Shown here: positions 1 to 8,399 of the stretch, in pieces
How positions within the stretch are numbered: position 1 is the stretch's first letter
Layout: each line of letters starts with the position of its first letter
Position numbers and translations under genes: made by a program
Source of the DNA: Hyphococcus luteus
Lineage (GTDB): Bacteria > Pseudomonadota > Alphaproteobacteria > Caulobacterales > Parvularculaceae
Assembly: GCF_002943565.1 (NCBI RefSeq)
Contig: NZ_PJCH01000009.1
Coordinates: 95,689-159,688 of the forward strand
Length of the DNA: 64,000 bases
Direction: 5' to 3'
The notes under the pieces: generated by a model
Seen by the model: only the letters and a program-made list of their open reading frames with translations
What the model was told of the DNA's origin: nothing
Database searches by the model: none

Positions 1-164
1 TTGAGATGGATCCGAAAACCACGGAAGCCAAAGGCCGCGCCGAAGCGATGCTCTATACGCAGTTCAAGATGGTCGAACGCACGGCGCTCTGGGAAATCTG
101 GGTGCGCCGCGACGCGCCGGCCCCGGCGGGCCTGTTTCCGTCGACAGCGACCGATTACCGTTAG
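1..164 (+). CDS. C-terminal end of an unidentified protein (5' end outside window)
   Basis: A frame open from the left edge (codons in phase with base 3) reads 53 residues to a TAG at 162-164, ending in ...WEIWVRRDAPAPAGLFPS followed by a short tail. The residue mix (aromatic and charged residues, few runs) looks coding, and it ends back to back with the convergent cysQ, overlapping it by four bases. No family can be named from this stretch. An overlapping frame that starts at base 1 is arginine-rich and looks like a shadow. Confidence 0.5.
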   Translation, partial: EMDPKTTEAKGRAEAMLYTQFKMVERTALWEIWVRRDAPAPAGLFPSTATDYR

Positions 165-958
165 CGCGCGCCCCAGGCGATGAAATGCGGATTGTCGAAG
201 CCGCGCGCCTTCTTGCCGTAAGTCAGCGGCTCGCCTTCGGGATGGGTGAGCACGCGCCCGCCCGCCGCCTCGAGCACGGCCTGGCCCGCGCCGGTGTCCC
301 ATTCCATGGTGCGCCCGAAACGCGGATAGACGTCCGCCGCGCCTTCCGCCACAAGACAGAATTTCAGCGACGAGCCGGCGGCGGTGAAGTCGCTGACCTT
401 CAGCGTTTCAAGATAGGCGTCGGTCTCAGGCGAGCGGTGCGAGCGGCTGGCGACGGCGACGAGCCCTTCCTCAGGCGCCGTCCGGACACGGATGATGTCG
501 CGTGCGCTGATGACATAATCGGTCACTTCGCCTTTCCAGGCGCCGTCCCGTCCGCCGAAATAAAGCCGGTTCGCCGCCGGGGCGTAGACGACGCCGAAAA
601 CCGGCCGGCCGTGTTCGATAAGCGCGATGTTGACCGTAAACTCGCCGGTTTTTTTGACGAATTCCTTGGTGCCGTCGAGGGGATCGACGAGGAAAAACAC
701 ATCGCCCAGCGGGTCGGGAATCTTGCCCGCCGAGGCGCTTTCCTCCGCCAGCACCGGGATCTCCGGCGCGAACGCCGCAAGCCCGTCGAGAATGATTTTT
801 TCGCCAAGCTCGTCGGCTTCTGTGACGGGGGAGGCGTCCGCCTTGGTCTGCGTTTCGAAATCGCGGGCGTAGACCTCCATCGCTGCGGCGCCGGCCTTGA
901 GGGCGAGGGCGCAAAGCGTTTCGGTCAGCGCTTCGTCTGTAAAATGGTGATCGCTCAT
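161..958 (-). CDS. cysQ: 3'(2'),5'-bisphosphate nucleotidase CysQ
   Basis: Mg2+-dependent phosphatase of the inositol monophosphatase superfamily, expected to hydrolyse adenosine 3',5'-bisphosphate (PAP) left over from sulfate activation; usually cytoplasmic or at the inner membrane. The 265-residue protein shows the metal-site motifs in order: the acidic LAEES segment, FFLVDPLDGTKEF (the DPLDGT metal-binding loop) and DTGAGQAVLEAAGG near the C terminus. I chose the ATG at 958 because GGAG lies five bases upstream and translation there gives the usual MSDHHF-type start; an in-frame start 51 bases further upstream adds a basic, non-conserved extension. No sulfate-assimilation genes adjoin it. 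SuhB-type phosphatases are the nearest alternative, but the DPLDGTKEF form fits CysQ better. Confidence 0.93.
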   Translation of the reverse strand: MSDHHFTDEALTETLCALALKAGAAAMEVYARDFETQTKADASPVTEADELGEKIILDGLAAFAPEIPVLAEESASAGKIPDPLGDVFFLVDPLDGTKEFVKKTGEFTVNIALIEHGRPVFGVVYAPAANRLYFGGRDGAWKGEVTDYVISARDIIRVRTAPEEGLVAVASRSHRSPETDAYLETLKVSDFTAAGSSLKFCLVAEGAADVYPRFGRTMEWDTGAGQAVLEAAGGRVLTHPEGEPLTYGKKARGFDNPHFIAWGAR

Positions 959-1165
959 TAGGGCTCCATGGCGGCAAGGGCGGGGGAAAGCAAAACGGCG
1001 ATTTGCCACGGTCTGCGCCGAAAATGCAAATCGCCGGAATGAGCGGATGGGCGCTGGAAGTTTCTTTCGCTTTGTTAATGCAGACGCGGGCGCCGCCCTG
1101 TCGGGAGGGAAGGGAACTTCCGCTATGCCGGAGGCGTTAGAGGCGGATATGCGTCCTATGGAGGG

Positions 1166-1390
1166 TCAGCGGAAGGCGACAATGGTGAAGGCGGCGGTCT
1201 GGCGCGGGGTCAGGCCCGGCGCGGCGAGGACGTCCTGGATGATCCAGCCTTCGTCGGCGAGCTGGTTTAGGCGCGTTTGAAGCGCGGCGGCGGCGGCCCG
1301 GCCATAATCGCGCTCATCGGCGAAAAGGCCGATCGGGCGCACCTTGGCGTCCCGCCAGCTCACGTAGAAAGACGCAAACTGTTTCGACAT
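1166..1390 (-). CDS. Small hypothetical protein, DUF4177-like pattern
   Basis: A 74-residue soluble protein with no signal peptide or membrane segment. It starts MSKQFASFYVSW and carries the pattern LNQLADEGWIIQDVLA, which resembles the 'L..LG.EGWELV' core of small DUF4177-type proteins of unknown function. It stands alone between cysQ and the divergent exopolysaccharide gene at 1496. The opposite strand has a 77-codon frame over the same bases, but its composition is that of a shadow. No function can be assigned. Confidence 0.6.
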   Translation of the reverse strand: MSKQFASFYVSWRDAKVRPIGLFADERDYGRAAAAALQTRLNQLADEGWIIQDVLAAPGLTPRQTAAFTIVAFR

Positions 1391-1495
1391 GGCACAGGTA
1401 ACCTTTTTGACGTAAATTAGTCCTATTCTTGTTTAATTGACATTCAAACATCGGGCCGCTTCATTCCGCGCCGTCTGTAGCCGGAGGAGGGCCCC

Positions 1496-3010
1496 TTGGG
1501 GACTGGCCTGAGAGGACTGGGAGCGAAGACTGGAATGGGGGAGCAGGGCCTCAGCAGCGGCGCTGACAATGCCGACAATTTTTCCGGCGACGGGGTTCGC
1601 CATCGCGGTCCGATGGCGCGCGCGCTGTTCGGCGACATTGTGCAGTTCGTCGATTTTATCGTCGTCATCCTGACGGCGGTGCTCGTCGCCTATGTCTATC
1701 ATGTCTTTTACCTGGGCTCGGAATTCGACATTCAGTACTACGCCGCCGCCGGCATAATGGGCGCGACGGGGCTGACGGCGCTGATGCGCCGCGACGGCTA
1801 TTACGATTTCGATCAGGCCGCCGGCGCCGAGCATCCGGCCCGCGCCATCGTTTCGCGCTGGGCGCTCGTCCTGCTCGGACTTCTGGCTTTCGGATTCGCC
1901 CTGAAAATTTCGGAGAATTTCTCGCGCGCCTGGCTCGGCGCCTGGTCGGTGACGGCGGTGTCGTCGGTGATCGCCGTGCGCCTGTCGGCGAACGCCTTCG
2001 TGCGCAAGATGAGCCGCGACGGCGGCGTCTTTGCGCGCCGCGTGGCGGTGGTCGGCGCGACGGCGCTCGGGGTGAAATTCACCGAACATGCAAAAGCCTC
2101 GCCTGCGGGGCTCATTGTCGACGGCATTTACGCCGCCGGTCTCGCCGACGCCGGCGACGGCGTCGGCGAAGGGGTCGCCATCAAAGGCGATCTCAACGAT
2201 CTCGTGCACGCCGCGCGCCATGGCGAAATCGACGATGTCGTCATCGCGACGCCGCGCGCGTCAACCGAAGAAATGCAGATGCTGGTGCGCCGCCTGTCGA
2301 TCCTGCCGGTCTCCATCGCCATTTGTCCGAACATTCACTGGCTCGACCATCTCGGGGGCGCCATCTCCCGCGTCGGCGGCGTCCGGGTCTTGTCGCTTTA
2401 CCGGCGCCCGCTCGAAGGCTGGGGCAGCGTCATCAAGACGCTCGAAGATTACCTCCTGGGCTCGCTTGCGCTGATCGCCTTGTCCCCGGTGATGCTCGCA
2501 ATCGCCGTCGCCATCAAGCTGCAGGGCAAAGGGCCGATCCTGTTTGCGCAAAAGCGCCACGGTTTCAACAACGCCGTCTTCAAGGTGTATAAGTTCCGCA
2601 CCATGACCGTCGCCGAGGACGGCGACGTGATCACGCAGGCCAAGGCCGGCGACGCGCGCATCACGCCGCTCGGCGGTTTCCTGCGGCGTTACAGCCTCGA
2701 CGAGCTGCCGCAGCTGTTCAACGTCATCAAGGGCGAGATGTCGCTTGTGGGCCCGCGCCCCCATGCGCTCGCCCACAACCACCAATATGCGCGCGCCATC
2801 GAGAACTATTCCGGCCGCCACAAGGTGAAGCCCGGCATCACCGGCTGGGCTCAGGTGAACGGCTATCGCGGCGAGACCTCCGAAAACGAGCAGATGGAGG
2901 ACCGGGTGCGCTACGACCTCGCCTATGTCGATAACTGGTCACCCTGGTTTGATATAAAAATCCTGTTTTTGACCGTCAAAGCAGTGGTTTTTCCGCAAAA
3001 CGCCGTTTAA
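1496..3010 (+). CDS. Exopolysaccharide polyprenyl glycosylphosphotransferase (priming transferase)
   Basis: Membrane enzyme that moves a hexose-1-phosphate from a UDP-sugar to undecaprenyl phosphate, the first step of exopolysaccharide repeat-unit assembly (WcaJ/PssY family, 504 residues). Several N-terminal membrane helices (about residues 45-160) are followed by a Rossmann-like cytosolic domain and a C-terminal bacterial sugar transferase domain with KRHGFNNAVFKVYKFRTM, YSLDELPQLFNVIKGEMS, LVGPRPHA and KPGITGWAQVNGYRGET. The start is a TTG at 1496 with GGAGGAGG six bases upstream; an ATG at 1535 is the alternative but has a weaker ribosome site. The next gene, 91 bases on, makes UDP-glucuronate, so both may serve one surface polymer. 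No other glycosyltransferases or Wzx/Wzy genes are in view. Confidence 0.9.
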   Translation: MGTGLRGLGAKTGMGEQGLSSGADNADNFSGDGVRHRGPMARALFGDIVQFVDFIVVILTAVLVAYVYHVFYLGSEFDIQYYAAAGIMGATGLTALMRRDGYYDFDQAAGAEHPARAIVSRWALVLLGLLAFGFALKISENFSRAWLGAWSVTAVSSVIAVRLSANAFVRKMSRDGGVFARRVAVVGATALGVKFTEHAKASPAGLIVDGIYAAGLADAGDGVGEGVAIKGDLNDLVHAARHGEIDDVVIATPRASTEEMQMLVRRLSILPVSIAICPNIHWLDHLGGAISRVGGVRVLSLYRRPLEGWGSVIKTLEDYLLGSLALIALSPVMLAIAVAIKLQGKGPILFAQKRHGFNNAVFKVYKFRTMTVAEDGDVITQAKAGDARITPLGGFLRRYSLDELPQLFNVIKGEMSLVGPRPHALAHNHQYARAIENYSGRHKVKPGITGWAQVNGYRGETSENEQMEDRVRYDLAYVDNWSPWFDIKILFLTVKAVVFPQNAV

Positions 3011-3101
3011 GACGCGGGGCCAAGAGCAATGCGTCTTTGCGGTGCGCTTTATCGCCGAAGGGCCGTTTAAGGCGCGAGATTTTACCAGTAGGATTTCGGC
3101 C

Positions 3102-4415
3102 ATGCGCGTCACCATGATCGGCACCGGTTATGTCGGGCTTGTTTCCGGCGCCTGTTTCGCGGATTTCGGCCATGAGGTCGTTTGCGTCGACAAGGACCGC
3201 TCGAAAATCGAAAAGCTCGAAAAGGGCGAGATCCCGATTTACGAACCGGGCCTAGAGGCGCTGGTTGCGGAAAATGTGAAGGCCGGGCGCCTTTCCTTCA
3301 GTCTCGATCCCGCCGCGTCGACGCCGAAAGCCGACGCCGTTTTCATCGCGGTCGGCACGCCGTCGCGCCGCGGCGACGGCTTCGCCGATCTTTCCTATGT
3401 CCATAAGGCGGCTGAGGAAATCGCCGAAGTGATGGACGGCTATACGGTCGTCGTCACCAAATCGACCGTGCCGGTGGGGACCGGGACGGAGGTTGAGGAG
3501 ATCATCCGCAGGGCGCGCCCGGACGCCGATTTCTCCGTCGTCTCCAATCCGGAGTTCTTGCGCGAAGGGGCGGCGATCGAGGATTTCAAGCGTCCCGACC
3601 GCGTCATTGTCGGCGCCGAGGACGAGCGCGCGCAAAAAATCATGCGCGAGCTTTACCGGCCGCTTTATCTCAACGAAACGCCGATCGTCTTCACCAACCG
3701 GGCGACGTCGGAGCTTATCAAATACGCCTCCAACGCCTTTCTCGCCACCAAGATCACTTTCATCAACGAGATGGCCGATCTTTGCGAAAAAGTCGGCGCC
3801 AATGTTCAGGAAGTGGCCCGCGGCATCGGGCTGGACGGGCGGATCGGTCCGAAGTTCCTGCATGCGGGGCCGGGCTATGGCGGCTCGTGCTTTCCCAAAG
3901 ACACGCTCGCGCTGGTGCGCACGGCGCAGGTCCATCACTCGCCGACCAAGATCGTCGAGGCGGTGGTCGAGATTAACGACGCCCGAAAGAAGAAGATGGC
4001 GGCCCGCGTCATCGAGGCTTGCGGCGGCGCGCTGGAAGGCAAGACGGCGGCCGTTCTCGGTCTGACATTTAAACCGAATACGGACGATATGCGCGACGCG
4101 CCTTCGCTCGACATCGTGCCGGCGCTGCAGGCGGCGGGCGCGCATGTCCGCGCCTTCGATCCCGTCGGCATGCGCGAGGCGGAAGGGCTGTTAAAAGACG
4201 TCGAATATGTGGACGGGCCTTACAAGACGCTCGACGGCGCCGACGTCGTCGTCATCGTCACCGAATGGGACGAATTCCGGGCGCTCGATCTTGAACGGGT
4301 GAAGTCGCTGATGAAGGCGCCGGTCATGGTCGATCTCAGGAACATCTATCGTCCCGATGAAATGGCGGAAGCCGGGATCGATTATTACTCCATCGGCCGG
4401 CCGAGGAAATCCTAG
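3102..4415 (+). CDS. ugd: UDP-glucose 6-dehydrogenase
   Basis: Cytosolic NAD+ enzyme oxidising UDP-glucose twice to UDP-glucuronate, a precursor for acidic exopolysaccharide. The 437-residue length is typical. It has the N-terminal NAD site MIGTGYVGLVSGACF, the central helical domain with YASNAFLATKITFINE, the catalytic loop GPGYGGSCFPKDTLAL with the active Cys, and a C-terminal UDP-binding domain ending NIYRPDEM. Start: ATG at 3102, which begins right at the Rossmann strand, with AGGA about eight bases upstream; a frame start at 3042 would add 20 unlikely residues. It follows the priming glycosyltransferase on the same strand and is probably cotranscribed. Confidence 0.95.
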   Translation: MRVTMIGTGYVGLVSGACFADFGHEVVCVDKDRSKIEKLEKGEIPIYEPGLEALVAENVKAGRLSFSLDPAASTPKADAVFIAVGTPSRRGDGFADLSYVHKAAEEIAEVMDGYTVVVTKSTVPVGTGTEVEEIIRRARPDADFSVVSNPEFLREGAAIEDFKRPDRVIVGAEDERAQKIMRELYRPLYLNETPIVFTNRATSELIKYASNAFLATKITFINEMADLCEKVGANVQEVARGIGLDGRIGPKFLHAGPGYGGSCFPKDTLALVRTAQVHHSPTKIVEAVVEINDARKKKMAARVIEACGGALEGKTAAVLGLTFKPNTDDMRDAPSLDIVPALQAAGAHVRAFDPVGMREAEGLLKDVEYVDGPYKTLDGADVVVIVTEWDEFRALDLERVKSLMKAPVMVDLRNIYRPDEMAEAGIDYYSIGRPRKS

Positions 4416-4453
4416 CCTTCTCCGCCTCGCGCGCGCAGTTCTGCGCATCCGGA

Positions 4454-4828
4454 GCAGGCGGGCGCCGTTCATGATAGCACGGAAGTAAAAGGCGTGGATA
4501 AGTATCCACGGGTTTTCCCGCGGGGGTATTATGCATGTGGCCCCGTGAAGGCCCGAAGCCGTGTTCGCAGAACCGGCGATAGAAGGTCAAATTCTCTTCT
4601 TGCGACTCGTCACGCTTCAAGCGTGGCGTCCATCTTTTACGCCGGAGCTTGCTGGCGGCCTCTGGACCCCACGCTTCAAGCGTGGGGAGTCGAAGAAGGG
4701 CGGATCGCAAAATACAGGATGCATCCCCGTGGAACAATTTACGCAAATGGCGCCAAATTCGGCTGAAAGCCAGGAAAGACGCCGTTTAAAAGAAAAAGGG
4801 AATCCGGTTTACGCAAATTGTTCCACGG
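4454..4828. repeat. Dispersed modular repeat, copy A (inverted partner at 17956-18300)
   Basis: This intergenic block and the block at 17956-18300 (read on the other strand) share two conserved outer modules around unrelated centres. The left module, 4454-4536, matches 18217-18299 at about 91 percent; the right module, 4729-4826, matches 17957-18054 at 87 of 98 bases by eye. The centre of copy A (4537-4728) carries two near-inverted arms, each containing CACGCTTCAAGCGTG, about 46 bases apart; the centre of copy B is a different palindrome. No protein gene is supported here. The left module contains TTATCCACG, one base off a DnaA box. It fills the gap between ugd and the convergent DUF4174-like gene. 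Identity of the element is unknown. Confidence 0.85.
4729..4826. repeat. 98-base core module of repeat A, with terminal inverted repeats
   Basis: The ends GTGGAACAATTTACGCAAA and TTTACGCAAATTGTTCCAC are near-perfect inverted repeats (two mismatches). The interior can fold: GGCG...CGCC encloses a GGC-TGAAA-GCC hairpin and is followed by an A/G-rich stretch. The same module occurs at 17957-18054. It could be a miniature mobile element or a structured RNA; nothing here decides which. Confidence 0.8.
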
Positions 4829-4863
4829 CGCGCGGGCAAAATGCAGCGCCGGGAAGGGAAGCT

Positions 4864-5376
4864 TCAGGCGGCGCGGAGTTTTTTCAGAATGGCGTTTTTG
4901 CGCGACGCGCCGCTGCGCGACGGCGCGTCGATGTCGAGGCGCGCGCGGCGGAGAATGTCCGAGGTCACCACGGGCGCCTCGCTGCGGAACAGCGTCTTGC
5001 CCTCCTCGTCCACATAGATGACGAAAAATCCGCCTTCGGCGTTCAGCGCATGGCGCAACAGCGCCGGATCGAGCCAGTCCATGGGCTCTCCGTTCTGGCG
5101 CGGCGTCGCCTCGCCATAGACCTCCATCACCGAGACCTCCTCGCGGATCAGCGCCGCGATGGCGGGCTTCAAAAGCCTGCGCTGCATCTTGCAGGCGGGG
5201 TGATTGGCGCCGGGGCCGATAATGAACAGGGTGTTTTTCGGCGAGAACTTCTTCACCGTTTCCGTCTGCCTGAGGCTCGAGCCGATCTCCGGGATGAGGC
5301 CGGGCCGGAATGAGGCGAGCGCGGCGATGAATCCGAAGACGAGGCAGATCGCAATAATGGCGAAGGTCAGTTCCAT
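4864..5376 (-). CDS. Membrane-anchored DUF4174-like (thioredoxin-fold-like) protein
   Basis: A 170-residue protein with one N-terminal hydrophobic segment (MELTFAIIAICLVFGFIAAL), then a soluble domain reading KNTLFIIGPGANHPACKMQR, a helix of about 20 residues, a strand VSVMEVYGEA and, later, GGFFVIYVDEEGKTLFRSEA. This alternation resembles the DUF4174 family, whose members look like thioredoxin-fold proteins without the CXXC pair; here only one Cys is seen in the domain. Likely periplasmic or cytosolic face, anchored in the inner membrane. Start chosen at ATG 5376, immediately before the hydrophobic segment. It converges on the repeat. Role unknown. Confidence 0.65.
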   Translation of the reverse strand: MELTFAIIAICLVFGFIAALASFRPGLIPEIGSSLRQTETVKKFSPKNTLFIIGPGANHPACKMQRRLLKPAIAALIREEVSVMEVYGEATPRQNGEPMDWLDPALLRHALNAEGGFFVIYVDEEGKTLFRSEAPVVTSDILRRARLDIDAPSRSGASRKNAILKKLRAA

Positions 5377-5563
5377 AGGCTGTGGAAAATACCGTCCCGT
5401 CCTTGCCGTCCCGTTAACCGGATGCGCCAAAGGCTCCGGAAAACAGGCGCTTCCGCCGTTCAGTTCCCGGCGGCGGCCCGAAAAAACGTCCGGTCCGGCG
5501 GGAAGGTTAAGAGAAGATGAATATCACGGGGCCCCGGACGGGGAAAGCGGCGGCGCGGCTGTG

Positions 5564-6928
5564 TTACGGCCTGTGCGCCGCGGCGCCTGCCGGCGCGCCG
5601 AGCATTTCGTCATAAAGCCCTTCGGGGAGGGTTTTCCGGCGATAGAGCATGACGGCGCCGATGGCGAGCATGGTGATCCCCGCAGCGATGAAGGCGAGGC
5701 TCGGATCGGCGTTGGTGCGGGTGATGGCGAGCACCGACAAAGAGCCAGGGATGGCGAAGGCGGCGTAGGTGAAGGCGGCGGCGGCCATGATGCGCGCGCG
5801 CGTCTCGCGCGGCGCCCGGCGCTGCATCGCCGCCTGCAGGGGGGCGATGTAAACGCCGGCGAGACCGGAGGTGAGAATGAGCACGCCGACCAGCACGCCG
5901 CCGCCTGCGGAGGAAAAAAGTCCCTGCAACGTCATGGGCGCCGCCGGCGTTCCCGCAGCGAACGGCGTCACGATATAGATTGCGATGCAGGAAACGCCTG
6001 CTGCGGTGATGGCGAAGGCGGATGCGCCGAGCCCGGAGCGCGCTTTCGCAAAGCTCGCCGCCGTTACCGCGCCGGTTCCCGCGCCAATCGCGAAAAAGCC
6101 GTTAAGCGCCGCCCAGACCAGCGGCGTCGCATGAAGCGCGTCCCGCCCGTAAAGCGGAATGACGACGGTGATGGCCGTGGAGAGAAAATAGAAACAGGCG
6201 GCGCCGAGAAGCGGCGGCGCAACGCCGCGGGCTTCAAAGGCATGGCGGAACATGAGCGCGGTTTGTTTAAAGCCGTTGAAACTCAGTTTCAGATCCGGCG
6301 CATTGGCGGCGGCGTAAGGCGCGAACCATGCGGCGGCAAGGCCGGTCAAGGAGGCAAGCACGAGAGTCGCGCCGACAAGGGCGCCGCCGCCCGGCGCGGC
6401 GATCAGCGTTCCGCCGAAAACATAGCCGAGGAGAATGAATGTGAAGACGCCCGCATTGCAAAACCCGTTGCCGCGCACCAGCTCGTCCATGGCGAGATAT
6501 TTCGGCATGGCCGCGACGCGCACCGGCGAGAAAAAGGCCGATTGCGCGCCCATGGCGAACAGCATGGCGATGGCGAGCCCGCCCCAGCCGAAAGCGAAGG
6601 CCGCCCCCGCCGTCAGCATGAGCACGAGTTCGGTGGTTTTCGTGCGCCGGAACATCAGCGAGGTTTCGTATTTGTCCGCCAATTGTCCGGATACAGAGGA
6701 AAAAATGAGGATCGCCGCCGGCAAAAGCGCGCCGATGAGCGGGATGGCGTCGTCCGGGTCGGGGAAAAACGGCACGGAAATGACGCCCGCGGGGATGCCG
6801 ATGAGGAGCGCCTGACGCAGGGTGTTGTCTGCGAAAGCGCCGAAGGAGAGCGCCGTCCACATGGGCAGGAAGCGCCGCCGGAAAAACAGCGGCGTTTTCG
6901 ACGGTTTTGTTGTGTCAGGGGCGCTCAA
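5564..6928 (-). CDS. MFS transporter, LplT/lysophospholipid-translocase-like
   Basis: A 454-residue, 12-helix inner-membrane transporter. Near the N terminus FLPMWTALSFGAFADNTLRQ matches the 'F..LF..QFLGAFNDN' signature of LplT and of the MFS half of Aas-type fusions, which flip lysophospholipids inward for re-acylation. The start codon overlaps the stop of the upstream PlsC gene (ATGA at 6925-6928), so the two are translationally coupled; in other bacteria these two activities are fused or adjacent. Expressed from the autoregulated TetR promoter at 8399-8427. A general drug-efflux MFS is the alternative, but the coupling to an acyltransferase argues for lysolipid uptake. Confidence 0.8.
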   Translation of the reverse strand: MSAPDTTKPSKTPLFFRRRFLPMWTALSFGAFADNTLRQALLIGIPAGVISVPFFPDPDDAIPLIGALLPAAILIFSSVSGQLADKYETSLMFRRTKTTELVLMLTAGAAFAFGWGGLAIAMLFAMGAQSAFFSPVRVAAMPKYLAMDELVRGNGFCNAGVFTFILLGYVFGGTLIAAPGGGALVGATLVLASLTGLAAAWFAPYAAANAPDLKLSFNGFKQTALMFRHAFEARGVAPPLLGAACFYFLSTAITVVIPLYGRDALHATPLVWAALNGFFAIGAGTGAVTAASFAKARSGLGASAFAITAAGVSCIAIYIVTPFAAGTPAAPMTLQGLFSSAGGGVLVGVLILTSGLAGVYIAPLQAAMQRRAPRETRARIMAAAAFTYAAFAIPGSLSVLAITRTNADPSLAFIAAGITMLAIGAVMLYRRKTLPEGLYDEMLGAPAGAAAHRP

Positions 6929-7701
6929 CTGGCCTGGCTCCGCGGATCGGGGAGGAGGGCGCCGATTTCGACGCCTTCGGGCGTCTCCTCGCCCAGCAGC
7001 GCAATGGAGCGCGCTTCGACAGCGGTTTCAAGCCGGGCCATGAAAGTCTCCTTGTTCAGGCCCGGCTCGATCGGGTCAAGAAATTCGATCACCGCTTCGC
7101 CGGGGCGCAGGCGCCAGCTTTGTTGCGGCCAGCGAAGGCCGAGATTGGTGGCGACCGGCGCCACGGCGCAGCCATAGGCTTCATACATATGATAGACGCC
7201 TTTTTTATAGCGATATTGACGCCCCACCGGCGCGAGATGGCCTTCCGGGTAGATCAGGATGCGGCGATTTTGCGTCCGCGCCCTTTCAAGATCGTTATCG
7301 ACGAGGCGCGCTCTCGCATAAGCGCCGCCGCAATTGTCCACCACGATCGCGCCCATCTTCTTGAGGATGCCGCCGACCAGCGGAAAATTCTCGAGATGGT
7401 CGCCGGTGACGAAAGCGAGATCGAAAAACTGGGAGAACATCAAAAAGCCGTCGCCCCAGCTCTGGTGTTTGGCGGCGATGATGCAGGGCCCGTCGGGCAG
7501 TTTTTCCTTGCCGGCGACGCGAATGCGAATGCCGGCGATTACGCGCATCCACAAACACATGGTCCGCGTATAGCCGAGGGTCCAGAACATCAGCGGCTTG
7601 CGGTTGGGGATCAGCAAGAGCGGAATCGCGCCGAGCGCGAAGAAGATCGAGGTCAGCCAGTAGGCGGCCTGAAACAGGAAAGAGCGTAACAAGGAAATCA
7701 T
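6925..7701 (-). CDS. 1-acyl-sn-glycerol-3-phosphate acyltransferase (PlsC family)
   Basis: Membrane-associated acyltransferase of 258 residues that adds an acyl chain to lysophosphatidate or a lysophospholipid. It has an N-terminal hydrophobic helix (ISLLRSFLFQAAYWLTSIFF), the catalytic HX4D box in AAKHQSWGDGFLM, and the substrate-binding IYPEGHLAPVG motif. It lies ten bases after the TetR gene and overlaps the MFS gene by four bases, forming a three-gene operon. Because the genome is likely to have another PlsC for de novo synthesis, this copy may be dedicated to lysophospholipid recycling; that is inference from context. Confidence 0.9.
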   Translation of the reverse strand: MISLLRSFLFQAAYWLTSIFFALGAIPLLLIPNRKPLMFWTLGYTRTMCLWMRVIAGIRIRVAGKEKLPDGPCIIAAKHQSWGDGFLMFSQFFDLAFVTGDHLENFPLVGGILKKMGAIVVDNCGGAYARARLVDNDLERARTQNRRILIYPEGHLAPVGRQYRYKKGVYHMYEAYGCAVAPVATNLGLRWPQQSWRLRPGEAVIEFLDPIEPGLNKETFMARLETAVEARSIALLGEETPEGVEIGALLPDPRSQAS

Positions 7702-7711
7702 GACAAACCTC

Positions 7712-8323
7712 TCAGGATTTCAAAACGGCGATAACGGCGCGGGCGAGGGCCTCTTCATGCGCGCCAAGCGCGCCTTTCACCCGGCCGTAGATTTTATGAA
7801 GCGCCGTTTGCAGGACGACGCCGAGGGCCGCGGCGGTCTTCAGGGCGGCGTCGCCTTGCGGCAGTTCGCCGTGTTTTACGGCGTCCATAATGACGCCTTC
7901 GACGATGGCGACGGGGTTGCCGCTTTTCGGACTTTCAGACTTGTCCGCATAGGGAAGAAAGCGGTGCGTCGTCAGCAGGTGATAGGAAAACAGCGTCCAG
8001 TCTTCGTCGGCGATGCGGACATAGGCGGCGACAATGGCGCGGGCCTTGTCTTCGATCTTCGCGGCCTCCGCGGCGGCGGCTTCGACCTCCTCGGCAAGGC
8101 GCTTGTGGATTGCAAAGAACATGGCCTGGCTCAGCGCATCCTTGCTCGGGTAGTGGCGGTAGAGCGCCCCTTCGGAAACGCCGCTCGCCGCGGCGATCTC
8201 CCGCGTCGTCACGGCGTCCACGCCGCGCGCGCAAAACAGGCTCAGCGCCGCCCGTTCGATCCGCGCCTTGGTGGTTCCCGGGGCGGCGGTGACGCCGCTT
8301 TGTTCCGTCTTTTCCGTCAGCAT
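7712..8323 (-). CDS. TetR family transcriptional regulator
   Basis: A 203-residue TetR/AcrR repressor. The N-terminal helix-turn-helix reads IERAALSLFCARGVDAVTTR, then EIAAASGVSEGALYRHYPSK, a textbook TetR DNA-binding segment; the rest is a helical ligand-binding domain with no family-specific signature. It is the first gene of the operon with plsC and the LplT-like transporter. Two palindromes sit on its promoter (8384-8399 and 8428-8443), so autoregulation is likely. The ligand is probably an acyl chain or lysolipid given the operon content, which is inference. Confidence 0.9.
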   Translation of the reverse strand: MLTEKTEQSGVTAAPGTTKARIERAALSLFCARGVDAVTTREIAAASGVSEGALYRHYPSKDALSQAMFFAIHKRLAEEVEAAAAEAAKIEDKARAIVAAYVRIADEDWTLFSYHLLTTHRFLPYADKSESPKSGNPVAIVEGVIMDAVKHGELPQGDAALKTAAALGVVLQTALHKIYGRVKGALGAHEEALARAVIAVLKS

Positions 8324-8383
8324 TGTCGCCGTCTCCGTCTTTCAGCCCGCAGGCCGGGCCCGGCGGCCTGGCGCGTGCTGGGT

Positions 8384-8399
8384 GTGAGCGTTCACTCAC
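8384..8399. promoter_or_regulatory. TetR operator 1 (over the start site)
   Basis: GTGAGCGTTCACTCAC is a near-palindrome. It begins at the edge of the -10 element (8399-8404, minus strand) and lies over the expected transcription start of the TetR-plsC-MFS operon. It matches the second site at 8428-8443 at 14 of 16 positions, giving the consensus GTGAGCGNTNACTCAC. Confidence 0.75.

Noticed and set aside
4494..5313. Open frames across repeat copy A and the DUF4174-like gene on the + strand
   Set aside because: They run through the conserved repeat and then antisense to a better gene with a membrane segment; composition is arginine-rich. The matching open frame in copy B has residue-changing differences.
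5204..7177. Plus-strand 650-codon frame opposite the MFS transporter
   Set aside because: Antisense to a transporter with clear helices and motif; low-complexity charged residues.
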